A stretch of 64,000 nucleotides of DNA from Methyloversatilis thermotolerans. Its GTDB lineage: Bacteria; Pseudomonadota; Gammaproteobacteria; Burkholderiales; Rhodocyclaceae. The stretch lies in contig NZ_KB889967.1 in the NCBI RefSeq assembly GCF_000372885.1, positions 4,059,016-4,123,015 on the forward strand, read 5' to 3'. Positions 17,532 to 26,079 of the stretch are shown one piece after another (position 1 is the stretch's first letter; each line of letters starts with the position of its first letter). The notes beneath the pieces are model-generated. The model did not search any database. It was not told the origin of the DNA and was given only the letters and a program-made list of their open reading frames with translations. The translations under genes were made by a program, and so were the position numbers.

Positions 17532-19529
17532 TCAGTTGTACAGATAGTTCGGCAGCCACATGCCGATGCCGGGGAACAGATAGAGCAGGATGAGCGCGAT
17601 CACCTGTATGCCCATGAAGGGCAGCATGCCGGCGAATATTTCATTCAGCGTCACATGAGGCGGTGCCACGCCCTTCAGGTAGAAGGCCGACATCGCCACC
17701 GGCGGCGACAGGAAGGCGGTCTGCAGATTGATGGCCACCAGCAGGCCGAAGAACAGCGGATCGATGTTGAAGTGGGCGAGCAGCGGGATGAAGATGGGCA
17801 TGAAGATGACGATGATTTCCGTCCACTCCAGCGGCCAGCCCAGCACGAAGATGATGAACTGCGCAAGGATCATGAACTGTATCGGCGTCAGATCCATGGA
17901 CAGCACGAACTTCTCCACCAGTTCCTGACCACCCAGCAGCGCGAAGGCGGCCGAGAAGATGGCGCTGCCGACGAACAGCCAGCACACCATGGCCGAGGTC
18001 TTGGCGGTCAGGAACACCGACTCCTTGACCACGCCGAAATTGAGCCGACCATAGGCTGCGGCCAGCAGGGCGCCGCCGAAGGCGCCGACCGCCGCCGCCT
18101 CGGTGGGCGTCGCCAGCCCGAACACGATGGTGCCCAGCACGGCCAGGATGAGCACGGCGAGCGGAAAGAAGGACGACAGCAGCATCTTGAATATTTCCAG
18201 CCGCTCGAAGCTCAGCAGCGCGTAGTAGCCCAGCAGCAGGGCGGCGCAGACGGCCACCGCGATCCAGAAGCCGGGCGGTGCCGGCCGTTCGGATGGCACC
18301 GCGGTGGCGGCGCCATCGGCGGCGGACGGTTCGCTCAGTGAGGGGGAGGGCTCATCCGGCGCCGTCGTGGCGCCCGGCGGCTCCGCCAGGTCCGTGCCGT
18401 CGGCAGGTGGCTCGGTCAGGCCTCCGTCGGACGACGGCGGTTCCTGCAGCCCGCCGTCGTCTGCGGGCGGCTCCTGCAATCCACTTTCTTCAGCCGCAGG
18501 CGGCTCGGCCAGTTCGCCCCCGGAATAGTCGCTGTCGAAGGATTGCAGACCGTCCGGCAGCGCGTCCTCCACCGCCGCCGGGCGCGTGAGATTGCCGTGT
18601 ACCGCGACCAGCGCCAGCGCCACCGCGATCAGCGGGAGCAGGGTGACGAACAGTTGTCGCAGCAGAGTGCCGGCGCTGGTATCCGCGTTGCGCGGTCCTT
18701 TCAGCGCCGCGATCAGCGCGGGCAGGGCACGTCGGCCATGGTCGCGCGCAACGCGGGCGAGCGAGGGCGGCAGTTCGACCTGACGTTCCGCGTCCGGCAG
18801 GGGCGGTGCCGTGTCCGGTTTCAGCTTCGCCATCAGGATGACATACAGCATGTACAGCCCTGCCAGCATGAGCCCGGGGAAAAACGCACCGGCATACAGC
18901 TTCACCACCGATACGCCGGCCGTCGCGCCATACACGATGAGCATGACCGAGGGCGGGATCAGGATGCCGAGGCAACCACCCGCCGTGATCACGCCGGCCG
19001 AAAGCCGCACGCTGTAGCCGGCGCGCAGCATGGCCGGCAATGCCAGCAGACCCATCAGCGTCACGACGGCACCGACGATGCCGGTGGCGGTCGCGAAAAT
19101 GGCGCAGGTCACCAGCGTGGCCACCGCGAGCGAGCCGGGCAGGCGCGCCATGGCCAGATGCAGGCTCTTGAACAGCTTTTCGATCAGGTTTGCGCGCTCG
19201 ACCAGATAGCCCATGAATACGAACAGCGGGATGGAAATGAGCACGTCATTGGTCATGACCGAATAGGCGCGCTGCACCATCAGGTCCAGCGTCTGCTGGG
19301 TCGCCAGTTCGGCGTTCTGCATGCGATAGGCGAGCCACGCGAAGATGACGCCCATGCCCATCAGCGTGAAGGCGGTCGGGAAGCCCAGCATGATGGCCAC
19401 CACCACCAGCGCCAGCATGAGCAGGCCAAGGTGGCCGCCGGTCCAGTCCGACGGCGCCGGCATGAGGACGGCGGTGGCCGCGATGATGAGGGCCATCAGG
19501 CCGAAGCCGAAGCGCAGTTCCTTCCTCAT
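17532..19529 (-). CDS. TRAP transporter large permease (DctM-type), long form with acidic Pro-rich repeat loop
   Basis: 665 residues; the standard DctM permease is about 430. Membrane helices of the DctM core flank an insertion: core helices up to about residue 235, then a charged region, an extra helix about 300-320, a loop of about 110 residues, another helix about 410-430 and the rest of the permease ('FGLATPTEAAAVGAFGG', 'FVLGWPLEWTEIIVIF'). The extra loop contains five ten-residue units of the type GLQEPPADDG (about 339-388). Long DctM proteins of this kind occur in the mannitol/chloroaromatic-type TRAP subgroup. It forms the ion-coupled pore with DctQ and receives solute from DctP. The start overlaps the dctQ stop (ATGA). 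Confidence 0.9.
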   Translation of the reverse strand: MRKELRFGFGLMALIIAATAVLMPAPSDWTGGHLGLLMLALVVVAIMLGFPTAFTLMGMGVIFAWLAYRMQNAELATQQTLDLMVQRAYSVMTNDVLISIPLFVFMGYLVERANLIEKLFKSLHLAMARLPGSLAVATLVTCAIFATATGIVGAVVTLMGLLALPAMLRAGYSVRLSAGVITAGGCLGILIPPSVMLIVYGATAGVSVVKLYAGAFFPGLMLAGLYMLYVILMAKLKPDTAPPLPDAERQVELPPSLARVARDHGRRALPALIAALKGPRNADTSAGTLLRQLFVTLLPLIAVALALVAVHGNLTRPAAVEDALPDGLQSFDSDYSGGELAEPPAAEESGLQEPPADDGGLQEPPSSDGGLTEPPADGTDLAEPPGATTAPDEPSPSLSEPSAADGAATAVPSERPAPPGFWIAVAVCAALLLGYYALLSFERLEIFKMLLSSFFPLAVLILAVLGTIVFGLATPTEAAAVGAFGGALLAAAYGRLNFGVVKESVFLTAKTSAMVCWLFVGSAIFSAAFALLGGQELVEKFVLSMDLTPIQFMILAQFIIFVLGWPLEWTEIIVIFMPIFIPLLAHFNIDPLFFGLLVAINLQTAFLSPPVAMSAFYLKGVAPPHVTLNEIFAGMLPFMGIQVIALILLYLFPGIGMWLPNYLYN

Positions 19530-20125
19530 TTGGCGGCTCCCGCTTCACCTTCCGGCAGATCGGCGTGCACCATGTGGCGCAGCTTGTCGACATCGACTTC
19601 CTCGACGTCGTGTGTGCGCGACGGCCATTCACCGTCGCGCAGGCAGACGATGCAGCGCAGGATTTCCACCGCACCCTGCAGCAGCAGGGCTGCGCCGGCG
19701 AATGGAATGATGAACTTGAACGGATAGACCGGCGGGCCGTCGGATGTCACCGACGAACGCTCCTGTATCGCCATCGATTCGGTGAAGAAGTGCCAGCCCG
19801 CCCAGCACAGCGCGACCACGCCGGGCACGAAGAACACGAAATACAGGATGAGGTCCAGCGTGGCCTGTGTGCGTGGCCGGAAGAAACCGTACAGCACGTC
19901 GCCGCGCACATGGCCTGAGGTGGCCAGCGTGTAGGCGCCGGCCATCATGAACAGTGTGCCGTACAGCATGTACGTCGCGTCGAACACCCAGGCATGCGGG
20001 CTGTTCAACACGTAGCGCGAAAACACCTCCCAGGTGATGAGCAGGGTCAGCGCGACGATGGTCCACGCGAAGGCGTGACCGATGAATGTGTTCAGGCGAT
20101 CGACGCCGAGTAGGAATTTCTGCAT
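19526..20125 (-). CDS. TRAP transporter small permease (DctQ-type)
   Basis: 199 residues with four membrane helices (about 15-37, 50-72, 88-110, 140-160) and a charged C-terminal tail, the usual DctQ layout. 'NTFIGHAFAWTIVALTLLITWEVFSRYVLN' type first helix with a conserved R-Y is typical. DctQ binds the large permease DctM and is needed for transport. The stop overlaps the dctM start by four bases, so DctQ and DctM are made together. It is separated from dctP by 96 bases that hold a strong hairpin. Confidence 0.9.
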   Translation of the reverse strand: MQKFLLGVDRLNTFIGHAFAWTIVALTLLITWEVFSRYVLNSPHAWVFDATYMLYGTLFMMAGAYTLATSGHVRGDVLYGFFRPRTQATLDLILYFVFFVPGVVALCWAGWHFFTESMAIQERSSVTSDGPPVYPFKFIIPFAGAALLLQGAVEILRCIVCLRDGEWPSRTHDVEEVDVDKLRHMVHADLPEGEAGAAK

Positions 20126-20176
20126 GGCCGTGTGCGGGCGCGGGTGGTCGCCCGTTCTTCAGAGAGCGGATGGGAA

Positions 20177-20203
20177 ACCGGCGCCCCTTTTGGAGGCGCC
20201 GGT
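20177..20203 (-). terminator. Intercistronic hairpin between dctP and dctQ
   Basis: Nine-base perfect stem ACCGGCGCC / GGCGCCGGT with a nine-base loop, lying 19 bases after the dctP stop and 52 before the dctQ start (minus strand). No U-run follows, so it is more likely a partial terminator or an mRNA 3'-end stabiliser that lets the binding protein be made in excess over the membrane subunits. Confidence 0.6.
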
Positions 20204-20221
20204 CGGCGACGGGCTTCTGCT

Positions 20222-21349
20222 TCAGCCCTTCTTCGAGAAGAAGTGGTCGTAGGCCATCTTGAAATTGACCGTGGTGTCGTTCTGCCATTTGGCCGTGCGA
20301 CGAGCGAAGGCGCGTTGCGATTCCAGCACCTTCCTGAACATCGGATTCTCTTCGGCCTTCTTGGCGGAAACCTTGTCCCAGGCGGCGAGTTGCGCCTTCA
20401 GGATGGAGTCGGGCGTCTTGTAGAACTTCACGCCCTGCTTTTCCTGCATTTCCTGGTAGGCGGTGGAATAGCGGTCGATCGCCTTCCAGGACATTTCGGC
20501 GGATGCCGCCGGCACCGCGCTGTTGATGATGGCACGCAGGTCAGCGGGCAGCGCATCGAGACGCTTCTTGTTGAACAGGATTTCGAACTGTTCCGAGGCC
20601 TGGTGGAAGCTCTGCAGCATGCACACCTTGGATACGTCCGGGAAGCCGAGAACCTGGTCGGACGCGGCATTGTTGAATTCCGCCGCGTCGAGCAGCCCGC
20701 GGTCCATGGCTGGCACGATTTCGCCGCCGGGCAACGCATTCACCGATACGCCCAGATCGGTGAACACGTCGATGGACAGGCCGACCGTGCGGTATTTCAG
20801 GCCCTTCATGTCCTCTATCCGGGTGACCGGCTTCTTGAACCAGCCCAGCGGCTGGGTCGGCATCGGGCCGTACATGTAGGACACGACGTCCATGTTCAGG
20901 CTCTTGTAGATCTCGTCCAGCAGCGCCTTGCCGCCGCCGAATTCGTGCCACGCGAGCAGCATGTTCGCGTCCATGCCGAAAGCCGGGCCGGAGCCCCACA
21001 GCGCCAGCGCCGAGTTCTTGCCGTACCAGTAGGCGATCACACCGTGGCCGCCATCCAGCGTGCCCTTGTTCACCGCATCCAGCAGATCGAAAGCCTTCAC
21101 CACCGAGCCGGCCGGCAGCACCTCGATCTTCAGCCGCCCGCCGGACATGTCATTGACCAGCCTGGCGTAGTCCTGGGCGAATTCGTGGAAGATGTCCTTG
21201 GCCGGCCAGGTCGACTGGAAGCGAAGCGTGATCGGGGACTGTGCGACTGAAATGCTCGGGAACGCGACGGCTGCGGTACCGGCTGCAGTGCCGGCAGCCT
21301 TGGCCAGGAAACTGCGTCGGGCCGGCTGCATGTTCTTCTGTTCAGACAT
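20222..21349 (-). CDS. TRAP transporter substrate-binding protein (DctP/TakP-like)
   Basis: 375 residues. The N-terminus has a twin-arginine signal (ARRSFLAKAAG..., cleavage near SVAQS, residue 36-38). The mature protein has the DctP fold hallmarks 'LRFQSTWPAKDIFHEFAQDYARLV', 'GLKYRTVGLSIDVF' with the substrate carboxylate-binding arginine region, and 'NALPGGEIVPAMDRGLLDAAEF'. The stretch 'YWYGKNSALALWGSGPAFG' resembles TakP/FcbT1-type proteins that bind 2-oxo acids, lactate or aromatic acids. An organic acid is the likely ligand but is not identified. Shine-Dalgarno AGGAGG lies 6-7 bases before the ATG. First gene of dctP-dctQ-dctM. Confidence 0.9.
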   Translation of the reverse strand: MSEQKNMQPARRSFLAKAAGTAAGTAAVAFPSISVAQSPITLRFQSTWPAKDIFHEFAQDYARLVNDMSGGRLKIEVLPAGSVVKAFDLLDAVNKGTLDGGHGVIAYWYGKNSALALWGSGPAFGMDANMLLAWHEFGGGKALLDEIYKSLNMDVVSYMYGPMPTQPLGWFKKPVTRIEDMKGLKYRTVGLSIDVFTDLGVSVNALPGGEIVPAMDRGLLDAAEFNNAASDQVLGFPDVSKVCMLQSFHQASEQFEILFNKKRLDALPADLRAIINSAVPAASAEMSWKAIDRYSTAYQEMQEKQGVKFYKTPDSILKAQLAAWDKVSAKKAEENPMFRKVLESQRAFARRTAKWQNDTTVNFKMAYDHFFSKKG

Positions 21350-21711
21350 GGTTTTCCTCCTCGTGGTTGTGGTCGCGTCATGCGTGCGCCACCGCGGGCG
21401 GTAGTCCGCTCACGCACACACCTCGCGCGCGAGGATGCTAACCTCGACCGTCCGCGGCCACAAGGCGCGCTGCAACCAGGATCATGCGGCGACGTGCGCC
21501 CGCAGAAGGCCGTTTCCGCGATGCCGAGGGCGTCCCGATGGTGCTGTCCTCCGGCCTTTGGCCGCGCCGGGAACAGCCGCGGAAGACTGGTGAGGGAGGG
21601 GCGGGCCGGCGTGTCCGCGGTGGCGGACAGGAACGGGGCCGGCACGCTGGAGGCCATATCGTTGCCTGCGCCGCCGCGCACGCGACACGGTGTTCTGTTT
21701 CCCGATGCGTC
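21350..21711. other. Intergenic region between dctP and the M48 protease gene
   Basis: 362 bases with no convincing gene. The left end is the leader of the dctP operon with its AGGAGG Shine-Dalgarno. A seven-base hairpin TGTCCGC-GGTG-GCGGACA lies at 21612-21629. I could not pick a convincing -35/-10 pair. The overlapping reading frames have atypical composition and no recognisable product. Confidence 0.5.
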
Positions 21712-23085
21712 CTATTTCTTGACCGCGCCCCAGGCCTGCAGGCGCTGGTAGGCGAATTGCGCCTGCGCATCCTTGTTGCCGCTGCGGATGTAGGCGGCGT
21801 AATGCTGGCTGGCGGCGCGCCGGTCCTGCATGGTTTCGTAAGCCACGCCCTTCAGGAACAGCGTGGTCGGATTGCCGGGCAGCACCTTGTCGTAGGCATT
21901 GAATGCGGCCAGCGCTTCCGGGCCGCGGCCCAGGGCCAGTTTCGATACACCGCGCTGGTACATGGCCTGCCCTTCGCCGGGGTAGATTTCGGACGCGCGC
22001 GCGAAATGCCGGTCGGCGTCGGCATATTGCTTCTGCGCCAGCAGGCACTTGCCCATCAGCACATTGCCGCAATAGTCGTCCGGCGCCAGCTTGAGCGATT
22101 GCGCGAAGCGCGATTCCGCTTCGTCGAGCGATTTCTTCGCCATCAGCGACTCGCCTTCCTGCTGCGCCTGGACGGCGGGTGCGATCCTGCGCAGCCGGGC
22201 CGTGTTGTCCATGTAGCGCTCGCGCTTGAGCTTGTTGCCGCGGAAGCTGCCGTAGGCGTCGGTCGCCTCGCGTTGCGCCGTGGCATAGCGTTCGTCCGAC
22301 ATCGGATGCGACGAGAACATGGTCTGCAGCATGCTGGGCTGGCTCTTGTTCTGGCTGCGCAGCATGTCCATCAGGTCCACCATGCCGTCCGGGTTGTAGC
22401 CGGCGCGCGTCATGTAATCCAGACCCAGTGCGTCGGCCTGCCTCTCGTCGGCGCGCGAATAGCCGGCCAGCAGGGCGCTGGCGCCGACCTGGCTGGCGAT
22501 ATTGGCCAGCGGGGCCGCGCCGCGATAGTCCGACATGGCGACCGCCACGTTCACCGCCATTGCGCCGGCCTGGGCGATCATGCCGCGTCCCGCCTGTTTC
22601 GCGCTGTGGCGCGCATTCACGTGGCCGGTTTCGTGGCCGAGCAGCGCCGCCAGTTCGTCCTCGCTGTCCAGTTCGAGCAGGATGCCGCGGGTACAGGCCA
22701 TGCTGCCGCCGGGAAAGGTGTAGGCGTTGATGTAGTTCGCGTTCACGACGCGCGCGCTGTACGGCACTTCCGGCCGGTGGGTGTTCTTCGCCAGCGACAG
22801 TTCGACGTCATTCACATAGCGGTTCAGTTCCGGATCCTGGATCGCGCCATAGTCGGCCGAGAACTGCTGCGGCGACTGCTTGCGGTCGAGTGCGATCTCG
22901 TCCTGTTCCGACAGCCCGACCAGCACCTGCTGGCCGGTGATGGGATCGGTGGCGCAGCCGGACAGTTGCGGCAGGACCACGCCGGCGCCGGCGATGCCGG
23001 ACAGCCACAGGAAGTCGCGGCGGCTCATTTCGCGGCGGAAGAATCTATCGTGCGACACGGGGGGCTCCTTTTCGATCCGGGTCAT
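21712..23085 (-). CDS. M48-family metalloprotease with TPR region (BepA/YfgC-like)
   Basis: 457 residues. After a twin-arginine motif (SRRDFLWLSG) there is a lipobox LSGC with Cys44, so the mature protein may be a lipoprotein. The zinc site is HETGH (151-155) plus ERQAD (Glu214), typical of M48. 'PYSARVVNANYINAYTFPGG' precedes it, as in BepA/Oma1-type enzymes. From about residue 310 on there are TPR-type helical repeats, as in BepA. BepA-type enzymes act in the periplasm on outer-membrane protein assembly and degrade stalled substrates. Gene stands alone between the dctP leader and recJ on the minus strand; the ATG at 23085 is chosen, but a start nearer the SRRDF motif is possible. Confidence 0.88.
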   Translation of the reverse strand: MTRIEKEPPVSHDRFFRREMSRRDFLWLSGIAGAGVVLPQLSGCATDPITGQQVLVGLSEQDEIALDRKQSPQQFSADYGAIQDPELNRYVNDVELSLAKNTHRPEVPYSARVVNANYINAYTFPGGSMACTRGILLELDSEDELAALLGHETGHVNARHSAKQAGRGMIAQAGAMAVNVAVAMSDYRGAAPLANIASQVGASALLAGYSRADERQADALGLDYMTRAGYNPDGMVDLMDMLRSQNKSQPSMLQTMFSSHPMSDERYATAQREATDAYGSFRGNKLKRERYMDNTARLRRIAPAVQAQQEGESLMAKKSLDEAESRFAQSLKLAPDDYCGNVLMGKCLLAQKQYADADRHFARASEIYPGEGQAMYQRGVSKLALGRGPEALAAFNAYDKVLPGNPTTLFLKGVAYETMQDRRAASQHYAAYIRSGNKDAQAQFAYQRLQAWGAVKK

Positions 23086-23203
23086 CGTGCATTCAGCAAC
23101 GACCGGATGGCCGGTTGCGCTGACCCGGAAAGATTCAAGACTGAAGCTTCAGGCGGCAAGGTTACGTTTCACGACACAGGACTCGCGCTGCGCCGGGTCA
23201 AGC

Positions 23204-24895
23204 TCAGGCCGGTTCCGCGTGCTCCACCATCAGTTGCACGCGGCGCACGCCCTGGTATTCGTTGATGTCCAGCCGGTAGGCGGCGGTCACCTCGCCGGGC
23301 AGTGGTTCGGCGCGGTTGAACCAGATGGCGTCGAAGGTCTGGCCGTCCTTGGCAAGCAGCAGTTTCAGATGCTTGTCCTTCAGCAGCCGCTGGTTGCGCA
23401 CTTCGAAGCGATCCGCGAATACCGGCGGCGGGAAGCCCTGGCCCCAGGTTTCCGCCTCGATCAGGATGGCCGCCTGCAGGTTCATCAGCGACGCTTCGAG
23501 CGCGCCATCGGTTTCTATGGTGCGGGTGAGGGCGGAAGGTTCCACCATGTCGGTCACCGCCTGTTCGAAGGCGGCCCGGAAGCGCTCGAAATCATGCTCG
23601 CGCAGCGTCAGCCCGGCCGCCATCGCGTGACCGCCGAAGCGGATGAGCAGCCCCGGTTCGCGCTTGGATACCAGATCGAGCGCGTCGCGCAGGTGCAGGC
23701 CCGGTATCGAGCGGCCGGAGCCCTTGATTTCGCCCTCGTTGCCGCGCGCGAAGGCGATGGTCGGACGGTGCGCCCTTTCCTTGATGCGTGACGCGACGAT
23801 GCCGATCACGCCCTGGTGCCACTCCGGATGGAACAAGGCCAGCGATTTCGATTCCCCCACGTCCACCCCGGCGAGCTGGGCGGTCGCTTCCTCCTGCATG
23901 CCCTGTTCGATCTCGCGCCGCTCGCGGTTCATCGCGTCGAGCTGCTGGGCGAGGCCGAGCGCGCGCGCGAAGTCGTCGGTGATCAGGCATTCGATGCCGA
24001 GCGACATGTCGGACAGCCGGCCGGCGGCATTCAGTCGCGGGCCGATGGCAAAGCCCAGGTCGAAGGCGCTGGCGTGCGCGTGATCGCGTCCCGCGGCGGC
24101 GAACAGCGCACGCAGGCCGGGCGTGAGCTTGCCCGAGCGGATGCGCTGCATGCCCTGGGTCACCAGCACGCGATTGTTGTGGTCGAGTTTCACGACGTCG
24201 GCCACCGTACCCAGAGCGACCAGATCGAGCAGCATGCCCAGATTGGGTTCATCGCGCCCGGCGAAGGCGCCGCGCCGGCGCAGTTCGGCACGCAAGGCCA
24301 GCATGACGTAGAACATGACGCCGCAACCGGCGATCGCCTTGCTCGGGAACTCGCAGCCGGGCTGGTTCGGGTTCACGATCACATCGGCCTGCGGCAGGTG
24401 TTCGCCCGGCAGATGGTGATCGGTCACCAGCACCGACATGCCCAGTTCGTTGGCGCGCGCCACACCTTCCACGCTGGCGATGCCATTGTCCACCGTGATG
24501 ATGATGTCCGGTTCGGCATGCGCAGCCAGGTCGACGATTTCCGGCGTCAGCCCGTAACCGTACTCGAAGCGGTTGGGCACCAGATAGCTCACGTTGGCGC
24601 CCATGGCGCGCAGCGCGCGCATGCCCACCGCGCACGCGGTTGCGCCGTCGCAGTCGTAGTCGGCGACGATGAGCAGCCGCGCATCGGCTTCGATCGCATC
24701 GGCCAGCATCTGCGCCGCGTCGTGCGCGCCGGTGAGCAGATCGGGCGGCAGCAGGGCCTTCAGCGAATAGTCGATCTGGCTGCGGTCCTGCACGCCGCGC
24801 GAGGCATACAGACGTGCCAGCAGCGGATGCACGCCCTGCTGTTCGAGCAGGGCGTAGCTGCGTGGCGGGATGGGGCGGTTCAGGATGAGGGTCAC
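23204..24895 (-). CDS. recJ: Single-stranded-DNA-specific exonuclease RecJ
   Basis: 563 residues from a GTG start at 24895 (MTLILNRPIPPR), close to the usual 570-580. A longer frame upstream is only open reading through the preceding gene. DHH-family motifs: 'DYDCDGATA' (79-87), 'TVDNGI', 'TDHHLPG', and 'VALGTVADVV'; then the DHHA1/RecJ C-terminal parts 'IRFGGHAMAAG' and the OB domain ending in 'RRVQLMVEH'. RecJ degrades single-stranded DNA 5' to 3' with Mg or Mn ions and acts in recombination repair, mismatch repair and fork processing. The start is 11 bases after the stop of the RpfE-like gene, the same pair order as in Xanthomonas, where recJ and rpfE are adjacent. Confidence 0.96.
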   Translation of the reverse strand: MTLILNRPIPPRSYALLEQQGVHPLLARLYASRGVQDRSQIDYSLKALLPPDLLTGAHDAAQMLADAIEADARLLIVADYDCDGATACAVGMRALRAMGANVSYLVPNRFEYGYGLTPEIVDLAAHAEPDIIITVDNGIASVEGVARANELGMSVLVTDHHLPGEHLPQADVIVNPNQPGCEFPSKAIAGCGVMFYVMLALRAELRRRGAFAGRDEPNLGMLLDLVALGTVADVVKLDHNNRVLVTQGMQRIRSGKLTPGLRALFAAAGRDHAHASAFDLGFAIGPRLNAAGRLSDMSLGIECLITDDFARALGLAQQLDAMNRERREIEQGMQEEATAQLAGVDVGESKSLALFHPEWHQGVIGIVASRIKERAHRPTIAFARGNEGEIKGSGRSIPGLHLRDALDLVSKREPGLLIRFGGHAMAAGLTLREHDFERFRAAFEQAVTDMVEPSALTRTIETDGALEASLMNLQAAILIEAETWGQGFPPPVFADRFEVRNQRLLKDKHLKLLLAKDGQTFDAIWFNRAEPLPGEVTAAYRLDINEYQGVRRVQLMVEHAEPA

Positions 24896-24906
24896 GATTC
24901 CGGGGG

Positions 24907-25920
24907 CTAGAGGCTGGAGGCCAGGGGCCAGGGGCCAGGGGCCAGGGGGTGCGGGCGGCGCCACAGCTTCCACAGGTCGCGGCGTTCGGTGGTGCAGGCG
25001 AGCACGCCGTCGTCGCCGCTCAGCGTGACGGTGACCGACTGCACATCGCCGCGCCGCAATGCCTGCAATGCCGGGGCGATCCAGCGCGCATCGAGCGCCT
25101 CCACCGCGCGCGTCCACGCGTCCGCATCGAGATACAGCGCGGGGGGCAGCGCATCCTGCAGCAGCACCATATTGCCCTCCTGCAGCGCCACGTCCGGTCG
25201 TTCCGGCAGCGGCGCGGCGCGCAAGCCGGCGGCCATGGCGAGGCCATGTGCCAGCGCATCGTCCGCCCACAGTTGCAGGCAGGGTGCCGCCGCGCTGACC
25301 GGCAGCGCACCCGCGCCCCAGAACCACAGGCTGTTGATGGTCGGGCGGCCGGCTTCTTCGCGCTCGACATTGACCGGATGGCCGTGCAACAGCATCTGGG
25401 TTTCGTTCATCCACTGTCTGAGCCGGGGCGCATCGCGTCCGCCGGGCATGGATGCATCGAGCTTGCGCCCGAGCGCGGCGCCGGGGGGCACCGTGTCCAC
25501 TTCCATCGGTTCAAGCAGCGCAAGATGGCCATGGCCGCCGGCCGGCAGATGCAGCCAGCCCACGCTGGCGAAATGCGCATTCCACGATGCGGCGAGCGCG
25601 CTCGCCTCCTGCGCGTCAGGCGCCACGTCCGGCCGGTCCGTGAGCATGAGCGCGTCGCGCGCGAAGCGCAGATGGAGGGCGTCGGCAGCGAGCCAGCAGC
25701 GACGATCCGGCTCTTCGCCCAGACCCGCGCGGCGCAGCGCGGCCAGTGGAGCCGCATCGTCCAGCCCGAAAAGTCCTGCCAGCAGCGCTTCCGGTGCCCG
25801 CGCAGCGCGGCGCGAACGCGTGCCGCGGCCCAGCAGCAGCGCCAGCGCGGGCGTGCGTGGAGGAGGGATCGTCGAGGAGGACGGCCAGAGCAGGCCGGGC
25901 AGGACCAGATGCAGGGACAT
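24907..25920 (-). CDS. RpfE-like / alkaline-phosphatase-superfamily protein next to recJ
   Basis: 337 residues, soluble. Landmarks are 'DALHLRFARDALML', 'MNETQMLLHGHPVN', 'TINSLWFWGAGALP' and 'ALQALRRGDVQSVTVTLSGDDG'. These are shared with the protein called RpfE in Xanthomonas and with proteins annotated as phosphoglycerate mutase-like in betaproteobacteria. The biochemical role is unclear; the link to the rpf cluster of Xanthomonas is by gene position beside recJ, and no rpfF/C/G genes are in this window. The extreme C-terminus (PLAPGPWPLASSL) is encoded by a GGGGCCA tandem repeat, and may be variable between strains. Confidence 0.75.
   Translation of the reverse strand: MSLHLVLPGLLWPSSSTIPPPRTPALALLLGRGTRSRRAARAPEALLAGLFGLDDAAPLAALRRAGLGEEPDRRCWLAADALHLRFARDALMLTDRPDVAPDAQEASALAASWNAHFASVGWLHLPAGGHGHLALLEPMEVDTVPPGAALGRKLDASMPGGRDAPRLRQWMNETQMLLHGHPVNVEREEAGRPTINSLWFWGAGALPVSAAAPCLQLWADDALAHGLAMAAGLRAAPLPERPDVALQEGNMVLLQDALPPALYLDADAWTRAVEALDARWIAPALQALRRGDVQSVTVTLSGDDGVLACTTERRDLWKLWRRPHPLAPGPWPLASSL
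24919..24949. repeat. Heptamer tandem repeat GGGGCCA
   Basis: Three perfect GGGGCCA copies (24924-24944) with partial copies on both sides, inside the last codons of the RpfE-like gene, just before the recJ start. The same heptamer occurs once at the right end of the GGGGCTC array at 32302. Confidence 0.85.
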
Positions 25921-26079
25921 GCGCGGATTCTAAGTTGCAGGCGTCAGGATGCAAGCTTCAACGCGCCTGGACAGCAGGCGGGGAAGGCGGGCAGGGAGCG
26001 GAACCGGGGCAGAGGCGTCCACGGCATGTTGCGCCCGGTGTCGTGTTTCTTGCCACTTGTCTCTTACACTGCCGTCCCC

